A stretch of 64,000 nucleotides of DNA from Bacillota bacterium. GTDB taxonomy: Bacteria > Bacillota > Clostridia > Lachnospirales > Lachnospiraceae. Below, piece by piece: positions 1 through 8,630 of the stretch (its first letter is position 1; every line of letters begins with the position of its first letter). The stretch lies in the NCBI GenBank assembly GCA_023408815.1, contig JAEYJO010000038.1:40653-104652 (forward strand). Reading direction: 5' to 3'. A model generated the notes under the pieces. That model did not search any database, was not told the DNA's origin, and worked only from the letters and a program-made list of their open reading frames with translations. A program made the translations under genes and the position numbers.

Positions 1-1034
1 AGCTGGATACGATTCAGGGACAGATCGATGAGCTGAATCAGACAATCGAGGACAGTGAGAAGAGCATAGCTGAGAAGCAGAAGGACATGGCGGCAGCACA
101 GAGCGGTCTGGAAGTAGAAGGACTGACCAGCAAAAGCGCCTATGATAACGCGGTAGTGGGCGGAGAACTGGCCGAGGATATTTATAGCTACACGGTCAAT
201 TCCTTAGAAGAAGCTGTAGCATCGGCACAGGCAGATATGGATGAGGCGCAGCAGAATCTGGAAGATTTCCAGTCCTTCGTAGGAGATGACGGAATCATCT
301 ATGCAGATGGAAGCGGAGTTGTGACAAATGTGTCATATGAAGCAGGAGATGACTTGATCAATACAGGCGCAATTTTAAGCTATGTAAAAGAAGATGCATA
401 TGCGGTAACCATCGACGTATCGGAGGAGGATGTCTCGGCCATAGCGGTAGGAGATACGGTGGATATCGTTATGACTGCTTATCCCGATGAGGTATATGAA
501 GGAATCGTGGAATCCATAACGACCACGGCCACCTCGGATTATGCGTCCACGATCAGCTATCCGGTAACCATTAAGATAGCGGGAGACATTTCCCTGTTGT
601 TCGGAGGAATGACAGCGGATGTAACATTCGTCACGGATTCGGTTTCTGATGTTTTGTACATATCCAAAAAGGCGGTGCAGGAAATCGACGGGAAGAGTTA
701 TGTCTACATGAAAGGAGCAGCAGGAAACAGAAAGCTTACAGAAGTGGAAACCGGTTTTTCCGACGGTACTAATATTGAAATCGTAAGCGGACTTTCCGAA
801 GGAGATGTTGTTTATATAGAGAGCAAGGTAAGTGCAAGCGATGAAGAATTGACGGAAAGCAAAACTATGGAGCAAGAAAGTTCAGGCGACGGCAATGAGC
901 AGGAGATGTCTGGTGATGGCAGCATGCCGGATAGCGGAGATTTTTCGGGCGGCGAAGATATGCAAAACGGCGGTGACTTTCCCGGCAATGGAGGAGATAT
1001 GCCTGACATGAGCGGCGGCTTTCCTGGAAATTGA
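1..1034 (+). CDS. Efflux adaptor subunit, HlyD/MacA family (5' end outside window)
   Basis: Periplasmic-adaptor-like (membrane fusion) protein, cut by the window start; the frame is open from base 3 and ends at 1034. What remains is the end of an alpha-helical coiled coil (Gln/Glu/Asp/Lys-rich, about residues 1-110 of the visible part), a lipoyl/barrel-sandwich half containing GSGVVTNVSYEAGD, then a beta-barrel domain (VTIDVSEEDVSAIAVGD and following). The last 60 residues are a Gly-Met-Asp-Pro-rich low-complexity tail. In Gram-positive bacteria such proteins are extracytoplasmic partners of MacB-type permeases. It is followed 42 bp later by a second adaptor of the same family and by permease and ATPase genes, so all are probably one operon. 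Substrate unknown. Confidence 0.85.
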   Translation, partial: LDTIQGQIDELNQTIEDSEKSIAEKQKDMAAAQSGLEVEGLTSKSAYDNAVVGGELAEDIYSYTVNSLEEAVASAQADMDEAQQNLEDFQSFVGDDGIIYADGSGVVTNVSYEAGDDLINTGAILSYVKEDAYAVTIDVSEEDVSAIAVGDTVDIVMTAYPDEVYEGIVESITTTATSDYASTISYPVTIKIAGDISLLFGGMTADVTFVTDSVSDVLYISKKAVQEIDGKSYVYMKGAAGNRKLTEVETGFSDGTNIEIVSGLSEGDVVYIESKVSASDEELTESKTMEQESSGDGNEQEMSGDGSMPDSGDFSGGEDMQNGGDFPGNGGDMPDMSGGFPGN

Positions 1035-1076
1035 TATAAAAGCTGGCGGCCGAGGCTTTAAGGCCGTGAGAAAGGC

Positions 1077-2804
1077 ATGAGGATTAGAAGAATGAAACAG
1101 AAATTGATTGCGTTCGCGAAGAAAATAAAGGCGGTATTCAGCACACTGACCGGAAATGGAATCGTAAAATGGAAAAAGTTGTATTCCGCAGACAGAAAAA
1201 AAGCGTATGCTTTGGCAGGCATTATTTCGGCGATATTCGTGCTCTGCATCGCCGGCCTCATAACTCTTGCTGTAATAAGCGGCAAGGATGAGGTCACATA
1301 TAGAGAGGCTCAGGTAGAAAAAGGAAACCTGACGGTTGGCGTTACAGAAAGCGGAAATGTAGCTATCGGCACGTCCGAGCAGACTTTCGACCTGGATATC
1401 AGTGAGTATACGGGAAGCAGCAGCACTTTTTCATGGAACGGAAACATGGGAGGGGGCATGGGACAAATGTTCCAGAATTCCGAGGCTGCCTCCTCATCGT
1501 CCACCGGCAGAACGTTAGAGGTAGAGGCAGTGTATGTGTCGGCAGGGCAGGAGATAGAAAAAGGGACTCCTATTTTAAAGCTGACGGATGAAAGCGTAAA
1601 CAGCATCAGACAGGAGCTTAAAGAGGATGCTTCCGATGCGCAGATCACCTATGAGCAGACGTTGACTAATAAACAGAAGGTGAGTACCCAGGCGCAGGGT
1701 GACTTGGACATTAATACGGCATATGGGGCATATGCGGAATCGGAGTATAACAATACGGTAGCTATGCTGAACGAGTCCGCAGAAAGCATTCAGGAGCAGC
1801 TTACCGAGGCGCAGGAGGATTTGGCGGAAGATACGGAGAATTTGGCAGAGATGCAGACCTTGTTAGCTGAGCAGAAAACGGTACTGGCCAATGCGGAGTA
1901 TGCGAGGGACTACACTAGCAGAGAGGATAATCTGTACTGGTGGATCGTAGCGGTGAATACGGTAAGCGACACGGAGGACCTGATAGAGACACTGGAAGAT
2001 GAGATAGACAGTACGGAGGAAGAAATAGCGGATTTGAATAAAAGCATTGCCTCCTTAAGTACGCAGCTTTCTCTGGCACAGAAGGAGCTGGAGGCCGGAG
2101 GCATCGAAGCAAAGGGGAATAAGGAGCTTCGGCAGTATCAATACGAAAATGCGCAGGAAATTTATGACGTGACGGTAGGGCAGAGCAATTTTGAAGAGGA
2201 AAAGGCCAAGACGGATTACGACACCGCACAGGAGAAGTTGAATGAATTCGACAGTGTTATTCAAGAGGGTGTCATATCCTCGGAATATACCGGCGTTATC
2301 ACTCAGGTTGGCATAAATGTAGGCGACAGCCTGGAGCAGGACGGCTCGATCATTACGCTGAACGATTACGAGGAAGCGACGATAACGGTGACGGTAGATG
2401 AAGAGGATATGGAATACGCACAGACGGGCAATGCGGTAAACGTTGTATTTACAGCCTTCCCTGATGATGTATTCAGGGGAGAGGTCACAGAAATCGGTGA
2501 TGCGCAGATCAATAGCAACACGAATACTACAACCTATTCGGTTACCGTAACTATTACGGGAGATATCGAAGGCTTGTATGAAGGAATGAGTACGGAGGTT
2601 ACTTTCATTACCAAGGAATCCGCAGAGGTGCTTTACATACCCAACCGGGCGGTTATCAGAGAAGGAACTGAGTCCTATGTGAAGATGAAGGATGAAAAGG
2701 GTAATATCGTAACGCGGGAAGTGACGACAGGATTCTCAGATGGCGTACATGTGGAAATAAAAGAAGGGCTTTCAGAGGGAGATACCATATTAATAGAAAG
2801 GTAA
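1077..2804 (+). CDS. Efflux adaptor subunit, HlyD/MacA family
   Basis: 575-residue membrane-anchored adaptor of an ABC exporter. A basic N-terminus is followed by one transmembrane segment (about residues 45-68, AGIISAIFVLCIAGLITLAV). Then come a first beta half (EVTYREAQVEKGNLTVGV), a Met/Gly-rich insert near residues 118-130 (NGNMGGGMGQMFQ), a long coiled coil (about 165-390) and a beta-barrel region (about 395-575) with EGVISSEYTGVITQVGINVG. It is longer than E. coli MacA because of the coiled coil. The downstream permease starts 10 bp after its stop. The neighbouring partial adaptor is a paralogue, so the exporter may use two different adaptors. Another in-frame ATG lies at 1092; 1077 is kept. 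Confidence 0.85.
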   Translation: MRIRRMKQKLIAFAKKIKAVFSTLTGNGIVKWKKLYSADRKKAYALAGIISAIFVLCIAGLITLAVISGKDEVTYREAQVEKGNLTVGVTESGNVAIGTSEQTFDLDISEYTGSSSTFSWNGNMGGGMGQMFQNSEAASSSSTGRTLEVEAVYVSAGQEIEKGTPILKLTDESVNSIRQELKEDASDAQITYEQTLTNKQKVSTQAQGDLDINTAYGAYAESEYNNTVAMLNESAESIQEQLTEAQEDLAEDTENLAEMQTLLAEQKTVLANAEYARDYTSREDNLYWWIVAVNTVSDTEDLIETLEDEIDSTEEEIADLNKSIASLSTQLSLAQKELEAGGIEAKGNKELRQYQYENAQEIYDVTVGQSNFEEEKAKTDYDTAQEKLNEFDSVIQEGVISSEYTGVITQVGINVGDSLEQDGSIITLNDYEEATITVTVDEEDMEYAQTGNAVNVVFTAFPDDVFRGEVTEIGDAQINSNTNTTTYSVTVTITGDIEGLYEGMSTEVTFITKESAEVLYIPNRAVIREGTESYVKMKDEKGNIVTREVTTGFSDGVHVEIKEGLSEGDTILIER

Positions 2805-2814
2805 GGTTAACAAC

Positions 2815-4143
2815 ATGAGATTATCGGAAATATTTAAGCTGGTCTGGCTGAATCTCTCGCAAAATAAATCGAAAGTTTTTTTGACTTCCACCGGTATCAT
2901 CGTAGGTGCGGCGACGATTATGCTCGTTATCGCTATCGGCACAGGAGGCAAGATGGAAGTAGCCGAGCAATTCAAGAACCTGAATGCGGGAGCCATAGAC
3001 ATCTCCTATGAATACACGGACAACAGCAGCAATGGCTTCGGAGGAGGCTTTCCCGGTGGAAACATGGGAGGGGGTGTTCCCGGAGGCGGCAATATGGGTG
3101 GCGGTTTTCCAAGCGATAGAGGCAGTTTTGAAGGAGGTTTCCCCGGCAGTGAGGAACAGACGAATACCGAAAAAATTGTCTTATCCGTGTCTGACATGGA
3201 GGATTTGGAAACCTTCGTTCCCGGAATTGCAAACACCACTATTTCCTATACGACCAAGGCTGATGTAGACGGCGGTGAGTTAGAAGAAACGACGAATTAT
3301 ACGATAGCGGGCGTGAAAAGCAACTATGCCGAAATCAGTAATCTGGAACTGGCCATCGGCGATTTCCTCACCGAGGAAAACGACGAATACAAAGAGAAGT
3401 CATGCGTGTTGGGCTATAGTGTGGCAAAGGAAATATTCGGAAGCATTATGGATGCCTATGACGCCTCCGTATACATCGACAACCGTCCCTATGTAGTGAC
3501 AGGAGTGTTGTCAGAAATGGGAACGGTGGCATCGGGGATCAGCCCTGATGAAGCGATATTCATCCCTTATGAAACGGGTATCAAATATTTGACGGGAAGC
3601 GATATCAGCCCTTCCATTACCGTGGTGGCGGAGGAAGTGAACGAGGTCGATCAAATCATTACATATGTGCAGGAAGTAATGGCGGAAAGCTACCCTAACG
3701 CGGAATTCACAATAACGGATGCGGGGAGTAAGATGGAAGCAGCATCTAAGTCCAATGAAACGCTGACACTCCTGCTTATCGCTATGGCTGTTATCGTATT
3801 TATTGTTGGAGGCATCGGCATTATGAACGTATTGTTCGTGTCGGTAAAGGAGAGGACGAATGAGATCGGTATACTGAAGGCCATCGGATGCAGTCAGAAG
3901 GATATTCTTCTGGAATTCCTCTTCGAGGCAAGCTGCATCAGCCTTATAGGCGCGGTGCTGGGAGTGCTGATTTCACTCGGCATTACACCCATTATCGAGA
4001 GTTTTTCCGTACGAGTGGAGCTGAGCCTATGGGGAGGATTGTTATCTTTAGCCTTCGGTGTGCTGACCGGAAGCATCTTTGGCTTCTATCCGGCATATAA
4101 AGCGTCGGTGCTCATTCCGGTAGTTGCGCTCAACCACGAATAA
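2815..4143 (+). CDS. MacB-like ABC transporter permease (FtsX domain)
   Basis: 442-residue permease with the MacB topology: an N-terminal transmembrane helix (about residues 20-42), a large extracytoplasmic domain (about 45-310) and three C-terminal helices forming the FtsX domain (about 320-440). The pattern KERTNEIGILKAIG near residue 345 is typical of MacB/FtsX permeases. The extracytoplasmic domain contains a Gly/Met/Pro-rich low-complexity insert (about residues 68-105, with repeats such as GGNMGGG and GGFP) resembling the tail of the first adaptor. The ATPase is encoded separately two genes downstream. It probably works with both adaptors to move a hydrophobic or peptide substrate; the substrate is not visible from sequence. 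Confidence 0.88.
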   Translation: MRLSEIFKLVWLNLSQNKSKVFLTSTGIIVGAATIMLVIAIGTGGKMEVAEQFKNLNAGAIDISYEYTDNSSNGFGGGFPGGNMGGGVPGGGNMGGGFPSDRGSFEGGFPGSEEQTNTEKIVLSVSDMEDLETFVPGIANTTISYTTKADVDGGELEETTNYTIAGVKSNYAEISNLELAIGDFLTEENDEYKEKSCVLGYSVAKEIFGSIMDAYDASVYIDNRPYVVTGVLSEMGTVASGISPDEAIFIPYETGIKYLTGSDISPSITVVAEEVNEVDQIITYVQEVMAESYPNAEFTITDAGSKMEAASKSNETLTLLLIAMAVIVFIVGGIGIMNVLFVSVKERTNEIGILKAIGCSQKDILLEFLFEASCISLIGAVLGVLISLGITPIIESFSVRVELSLWGGLLSLAFGVLTGSIFGFYPAYKASVLIPVVALNHE

Positions 4144-4182
4144 GACTTGTTTCACAAGTATCCAGACTTAGAAAGGAGCATA

Positions 4183-4566
4183 ATGATAAAAATGAAGGCA
4201 AAAAAATTGAAAAAACGAAAAAAGTCTGCAATTATGGCCGCAGTAGTTCTATTGATAGGAGTAGTCTGCTTCACCGGATTTACTATGACGGCAAGAAGCA
4301 CCTCAGAAAGCGATCAGGTACAAATTACAGCAGGAAAAAATGAAGAACTCATATATGGCCGCCTTACATCGGTGATCGGAAACGACATAACCTGTACCTT
4401 AACGGAAAGCGGAGAGGAAAAAGTATACGAGATTCCTGTAGGAACCGATGTGGTCACCCGTCTCGGTACGATAACCACGTTTTCGAAGCTGTCGGAGGGA
4501 AATAATGTGGCCATTTTATTGGAAAAGGGTACTGATATAGTGAAGTCAGTATGGATAACGGAATAA
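4183..4566 (+). CDS. Small membrane-anchored extracytoplasmic protein of the exporter operon
   Basis: 127-residue protein, not recognised as a named family. Start chosen at ATG 4183 because AAAGGAG lies at 4172-4178; the frame is open further upstream from a TTG without a good site. It has a very basic N-terminus (MIKMKAKKLKKRKKS), one transmembrane segment (about residues 16-36) and a compact, beta-rich extracytoplasmic domain. That domain (ELIYGRLTSVIGNDITCTL...) resembles the small OB/barrel domains found in DUF5666-like proteins. It sits between the permease and ATPase genes, which suggests an accessory exporter subunit, but no function can be assigned. Confidence 0.7.
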   Translation: MIKMKAKKLKKRKKSAIMAAVVLLIGVVCFTGFTMTARSTSESDQVQITAGKNEELIYGRLTSVIGNDITCTLTESGEEKVYEIPVGTDVVTRLGTITTFSKLSEGNNVAILLEKGTDIVKSVWITE

Positions 4567-4592
4567 GCCATAGTGGTAAGAAGGAGATGAAA

Positions 4593-5282
4593 ATGCAGGA
4601 AAATAGCAAAAGCGATAGCATGATAGCTATGACAAATATCAATAAAGGGTATATGCTGGGAGAAGAAAAGGTCCCCGTTCTCCATGATATCTGCTTTCAG
4701 GTGGAAAAAGGAGAGTTTGTAGCTATTCTTGGTCCCTCCGGTTCGGGAAAAACTACCCTTATGAATATTATCGGCTGTATGGATGTGTTGGATGAAGGGG
4801 CTTATTTTCTGGATGGGCAGCCGATTCATGAGATGCCGGAAAAGCGGTTGAACGATGTGAGGAACAAGGAAATCGGATTTATTTTCCAGAACTATCAGCT
4901 GATTTCTACCTATAATATCTTGCAGAACATTACTATGCCGCTCATCGTGCGGGGAATGACTACAAAGGAGGCGGAGGAAAAATGTATGGATACCATCCGT
5001 CTGCTGGGATTGGATCACAGAATGAAGCATAAGCCTTCGGAGCTTTCCGGCGGGCAGAAGCAGAGGGTTTCCATAGCCAGGGCATTGGTGGGAGAGCCGG
5101 CTATTCTTTTAGCGGATGAGCCTACGGGAGCGCTGGACAGCAACAGCGGCAAGGATGTGCTTAAGTTGTTTAAGGATTTGAATGACATGGGGCATACCAT
5201 CGTAATGATTACTCATGATTTGAATGTTGCAAAGGCAGCAGGAAGAATCGTACATATTGTGGATGGATGTCTGAAAGAATAA
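4593..5282 (+). CDS. ABC transporter ATP-binding protein, MacB/LolD type
   Basis: 229-residue ATPase. AAGGAG at 4581-4586 points to ATG 4593 rather than the earlier in-frame ATGs at 4551 and 4587. It has Walker A GPSGSGKTTLMNIIGCMD, Q-loop FIFQNYQLI, the ABC signature LSGGQKQRVSIARAL, Walker B ILLADEPTGALDS and the switch His in VMITHDLNVA. This is the energising subunit for the permease at 2815-4143, completing an adaptor-adaptor-permease-accessory-ATPase operon. A factor-independent terminator follows 8 bp after the stop. Family is certain; the transported substrate is not. Confidence 0.92.
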   Translation: MQENSKSDSMIAMTNINKGYMLGEEKVPVLHDICFQVEKGEFVAILGPSGSGKTTLMNIIGCMDVLDEGAYFLDGQPIHEMPEKRLNDVRNKEIGFIFQNYQLISTYNILQNITMPLIVRGMTTKEAEEKCMDTIRLLGLDHRMKHKPSELSGGQKQRVSIARALVGEPAILLADEPTGALDSNSGKDVLKLFKDLNDMGHTIVMITHDLNVAKAAGRIVHIVDGCLKE

Positions 5283-5289
5283 AAAAGTG

Positions 5290-5316
5290 TTGACCTCGCC
5301 TTAAGAGCGAGGTCAA
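5290..5316 (+). terminator. Terminator of the exporter operon
   Basis: Perfect 10-bp inverted repeat TTGACCTCGC / GCGAGGTCAA with a 7-nt loop, directly after the ATPase stop codon and followed by AATTTATG. The U-tract is short, so termination may be partial. Confidence 0.7.
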
Positions 5317-5420
5317 ATTTATGTTATAGGGACATATTAACAATGTTTTAAAAGAGTTAAAAAAAGTATCCTTAACTTCATAATCGAAATATAATCTATA
5401 AGTTACATAGTTGGGAGTAA

Positions 5421-5448
5421 TTGACAAATTTTTCCATTTTGTTATAAT
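5421..5448 (+). promoter_or_regulatory. Sigma-A promoter of the tetR gene
   Basis: Consensus -35 TTGACA (5421-5426), 16-bp spacer and consensus -10 TATAAT (5443-5448), 33 bp upstream of the TetR start codon. Both hexamers match the vegetative consensus exactly. Confidence 0.85.
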
Positions 5449-5450
5449 GT

Positions 5451-5466
5451 TAGTAAGCGTTTACTA
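5451..5466 (+). promoter_or_regulatory. Palindromic operator candidate for the TetR regulator
   Basis: TAGTAA-GCGT-TTACTA, a perfect 6+6 bp inverted repeat starting 2 bp after the -10 box, around the expected transcription start. Position and symmetry fit autorepression by the adjacent TetR protein. Binding is inferred. Confidence 0.5.
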
Positions 5467-5480
5467 CGGTGGGTGACTAA

Positions 5481-6089
5481 ATGATGGAGTTTAAACTGCA
5501 CAGAAAAGAAAGTTTGATTATTACTGCGATTGATATTATTGATGAGCTGGGGATTCAAGGATTATCTACCAGAGAAATAGCCAGAAGAGAAGGAGTTTCC
5601 GAGGCGACTTTGTTCCGCCATTACAGCAATAAGAAGGAACTGCTAAGAGCCGTATTGGATTACTTTTGCAAATTTGACTATGATATTTTTCAATCGGCTG
5701 AATTAATGAAATTAAAACCGTGTGATTCAATACGGTTTTTTGTTGAATTGTCTGTGGAGTATTATGAAAACTATCCTGCAATAACATCTATTATGCAGGT
5801 GTTTGAAGCTGTTCGGTATGAATCTGATCTGGAGGAGAAAATAAAAGAAATTTTAAATAACCGTACCGGTTTTATCCAACAGCTGATAGAAAAAGCGAAA
5901 GAGGAGGGGGAATTAAGTAAGGATATTAATAGTGAAGACTTAGCGGATCTGATATCCGGCTTGTGCAGAGAGATATGTTTGAAATGGAGAATAAATGACA
6001 GGAATTTTTCTTTAAAGGAAAGAACAATGGAGACGTTGGATATGGTGCTGAACAGTTTATATTCGGAAACTGGAGAAGCGGAAGTTTAG
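5481..6089 (+). CDS. TetR/AcrR family transcriptional regulator
   Basis: 202-residue regulator. The N-terminal helix-turn-helix is clear (about residues 10-55: LGIQGLSTREIARREGVSEA followed by TLFRHYSNKKELLRAV), then an all-helical ligand-binding domain without recognisable specificity. It has its own strong promoter with a palindrome over the start region, consistent with autorepression. It lies between an exporter operon and the chemosensory cluster, both on the same strand. TetR proteins commonly repress adjacent exporters, so control of the upstream MacAB-like operon is plausible, while readthrough into the che genes 39 bp downstream is also possible. The second codon is also ATG. Confidence 0.9.
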   Translation: MMEFKLHRKESLIITAIDIIDELGIQGLSTREIARREGVSEATLFRHYSNKKELLRAVLDYFCKFDYDIFQSAELMKLKPCDSIRFFVELSVEYYENYPAITSIMQVFEAVRYESDLEEKIKEILNNRTGFIQQLIEKAKEEGELSKDINSEDLADLISGLCREICLKWRINDRNFSLKERTMETLDMVLNSLYSETGEAEV

Positions 6090-6128
6090 GGACATTGTAA
6101 GGAGCCGTAAGAAATTGGAGGTCATAGG

Positions 6129-6491
6129 ATGAAAAAAGTACTTATTGTAGATGATGCGGCTTTTATGAGGCTGACGATCAAGGAGTTGCTGGGAAAAATT
6201 GACTCCGTAGAATTTGCAGAGGCACAAAATGGAATTGAAGCAGTAAGCAAATACATGGAAATAAAACCGGATGTGGTAACAATGGATATTACGATGCCTG
6301 ATATGACAGGATTAGAAGCGCTCAAGCTCATTCGTAAGGTGAATCCGCAGGCAAAGGTAGTGATGGTATCTGCCATGGGGCAGGAAAATATGGTAAAGGA
6401 AGCGGTGCTGAACGGGGCAAAAACTTTTATAATAAAGCCCTTCAAGGAGGAGCATGTACTCAGTACCATAAAAAAATTGCTCGAAATCTAG
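6129..6491 (+). CDS. cheY: Chemotaxis response regulator CheY
   Basis: 120-residue single REC domain. The acidic pair (VDDAAF), phospho-acceptor Asp in DVVTMDITMPDMTG (about residue 54), Thr/Ser in VMVSAMGQ and Lys in FIIKPFKEE are all present. CheA phosphorylates CheY, which in motile bacteria binds the flagellar switch. A GGAGG site lies at 6117-6121. It is the first gene of the che cluster, 39 bp after tetR and 24 bp before cheA. No flagellar gene is in the window, so the output could be a motor or another target. Confidence 0.9.
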   Translation: MKKVLIVDDAAFMRLTIKELLGKIDSVEFAEAQNGIEAVSKYMEIKPDVVTMDITMPDMTGLEALKLIRKVNPQAKVVMVSAMGQENMVKEAVLNGAKTFIIKPFKEEHVLSTIKKLLEI

Positions 6492-6515
6492 GAAACAGAT
6501 GAGGGAGGTATAGGA

Positions 6516-8588
6516 ATGTCGGATCAATTTACCAATGAACCCATGCTGGATATGTATATTTTTGAGACTTCGCAGTTGATCGAACAGTTGGAGCAGTCTA
6601 TTTTAAGCAGTGAGAAGGAAAGTTGCTTTACTCCTGCGGCTATCAATGAAATTTTTCGTATTATGCATACGATAAAAGGCTCTTCGGCCATTATGATGTT
6701 TCATAATATTTCCACGCTTGCGCATACTATGGAAGATATGTTTTATTTCTTACGGGAAGAAAAGCCACGGCAAGTGGACTGTTCTTCCCTTTCTGATTTC
6801 GTCTTGGACGGAGTCGATTTTATTAAGGTGGAAGTGGAGAAGATTAAAAATGGAGACGAGCCCGACGGGGACGCGGCTATTTTAACTGAAAATCTTAATC
6901 TTTTTCTATCAAATCTAAAAAAAGAGAATGGCATCGATGATTCCGGTAAGAAAGAGAAAGAAATATCCAAAAAGTCTCAGCAGTATTACATTTCCCAGGA
7001 GAGGGTTCCGGCAACGGAATATAAATACAGATTTATGGCCCGGATTTATTTTGAAGAGGGCTGTGAGATGGAAAATATCCGGGCGTATACTATCCTGCAT
7101 AATTTAAAAGATTATACGGAGGAGTTTTATACGGTTCCCGAGGATGTCATCGACGCCGATGACAGTACGGAGCGCATACGCCAGAACGGCTTTTTTATAT
7201 ATTTTAAAACCGATCATACTTATGAGCAGATGAATGAATTCTTCCAGCAAACCATATTTTTGAAATCTCTGGAATTGGTCCCGTTGGAGACGGAAGAAGA
7301 ATATGAAGAACATAAAATCCAAAAGCAGGATACGCTCAGGGATAGTTTTGTAAGAACAGTTTCCGCCAATTATAGCGGTGAGGACGGTAAGGAAACAAAC
7401 AAAGTGAGTCATTCCTCAGCGGTACAAAATATTATCAGCGTCAGCGTTGCAAAATTGGATAAGCTTATGGATCTGGTGGGTGAAATGGTAATTGCCGAAG
7501 CTATGGTAATACAAAATCCTGATTTACGGGGATTGGTGCTGGATAATTTTCAGAAAGCAGCCGGACAGCTGAATAAAATTACGAGTGAATTGCAGGATAC
7601 TGTAATGTCGATTCGTATGGTGCCTTTGGCCCCGACCTTTCAAAAAATGCACCGTATTGTAAGAGATATGTGCAAACAGCTCAATAAGGAAGTAAACCTT
7701 AAAATTATAGGAGAAGAAACCGAGGTAGATAAGAATATTATCGAACATATTTCCGATCCTCTGATGCACCTGGTAAGAAACTCTTTGGATCATGGAATTG
7801 AAGCGGCGGAAGAAAGAAGGCAGGCGGGCAAGGAGAGATCAGGGACTATCGTTTTGGAGGCGAAAAACTCTGGAAGTGATGTACTTATTATTGTGCAGGA
7901 TAACGGAAAAGGACTTGATCGGGAGAAGATTCTTAAAAAAGCGAAAGAAAATAATCTGTTGTATAAAAAAGAAGAAGATATGACGGAGCAGGAAATCTTC
8001 AATATGATCTTGGCTCCGGGATTTTCGACGAAAGAAAGTATTTCTGAATTTTCAGGCCGCGGAGTTGGCATGGATGTGGTAAACAAAAATATACAAACAA
8101 TTGGCGGGACATTATCTGTGAACAGTATTTCGGGAGAAGGGACGACCATTACCCTGGCGATTCCGTTGACTTTAGCCATTATAGACGGTATGAATATCAA
8201 AGTCGGAAAATCTTGTTATACCATACCTACGATATCTATAAAAGAATCCTTAAGGCCGGATGAAAGAGATATCATCATCGATCCGGAAGGGAATGAAATG
8301 CTGATGATCAGAGGGCAGTGTTTTCCGATTTTGAGGCTTCACGAGAGCTACAAGGTGGAAACCGCCGTTACCGAATTAAAAGAAGGAATTATAATCGTAG
8401 TAGAACAGGATGGCCGGACGATATGTATCTTTGCGGATGAGTTACTGGGTCAGCAGCAGGTGGTTGTTAAGAGCTTGCCGGTATATATACAAAAAAAACG
8501 AAGAATCAAGGGTCTTGCAGGATGTACTCTGCTGGGTGACGGAAGCATAAGCCTCATATTGGACGTTGCAGGGTTGGTCAATTTTTAG
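6516..8588 (+). CDS. cheA: Chemotaxis histidine kinase CheA
   Basis: 690-residue CheA. The HPt domain has phospho-acceptor His51 in MHTIKGSSA. A CheY/CheB-binding-like domain lies around residues 165-255, the dimerisation domain begins near 310, and the ATPase domain has LMHLVRNSLDHGIEAA (N box) and GRGVGMDVV. The C-terminal CheW-like regulatory domain covers about 560-690. It autophosphorylates in signalling arrays with MCPs and CheW and passes phosphate to CheY and CheB. The gene lies between cheY and a hybrid kinase with short spacers, so all are probably co-transcribed. Length and domain order are standard. Confidence 0.93.
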   Translation: MSDQFTNEPMLDMYIFETSQLIEQLEQSILSSEKESCFTPAAINEIFRIMHTIKGSSAIMMFHNISTLAHTMEDMFYFLREEKPRQVDCSSLSDFVLDGVDFIKVEVEKIKNGDEPDGDAAILTENLNLFLSNLKKENGIDDSGKKEKEISKKSQQYYISQERVPATEYKYRFMARIYFEEGCEMENIRAYTILHNLKDYTEEFYTVPEDVIDADDSTERIRQNGFFIYFKTDHTYEQMNEFFQQTIFLKSLELVPLETEEEYEEHKIQKQDTLRDSFVRTVSANYSGEDGKETNKVSHSSAVQNIISVSVAKLDKLMDLVGEMVIAEAMVIQNPDLRGLVLDNFQKAAGQLNKITSELQDTVMSIRMVPLAPTFQKMHRIVRDMCKQLNKEVNLKIIGEETEVDKNIIEHISDPLMHLVRNSLDHGIEAAEERRQAGKERSGTIVLEAKNSGSDVLIIVQDNGKGLDREKILKKAKENNLLYKKEEDMTEQEIFNMILAPGFSTKESISEFSGRGVGMDVVNKNIQTIGGTLSVNSISGEGTTITLAIPLTLAIIDGMNIKVGKSCYTIPTISIKESLRPDERDIIIDPEGNEMLMIRGQCFPILRLHESYKVETAVTELKEGIIIVVEQDGRTICIFADELLGQQQVVVKSLPVYIQKKRRIKGLAGCTLLGDGSISLILDVAGLVNF

Positions 8589-8630
8589 GATTTGCAATAA
8601 AAAGATTGCCGTATAATTTTCAGAAATGAG

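Noticed and set aside
3040..3150. CRISPR-like or microsatellite array in the permease gene
   Set aside because: The repeats are in-frame Gly/Met/Pro codon repeats of variable length, not spaced identical repeats; no CRISPR array was seen anywhere in the window.
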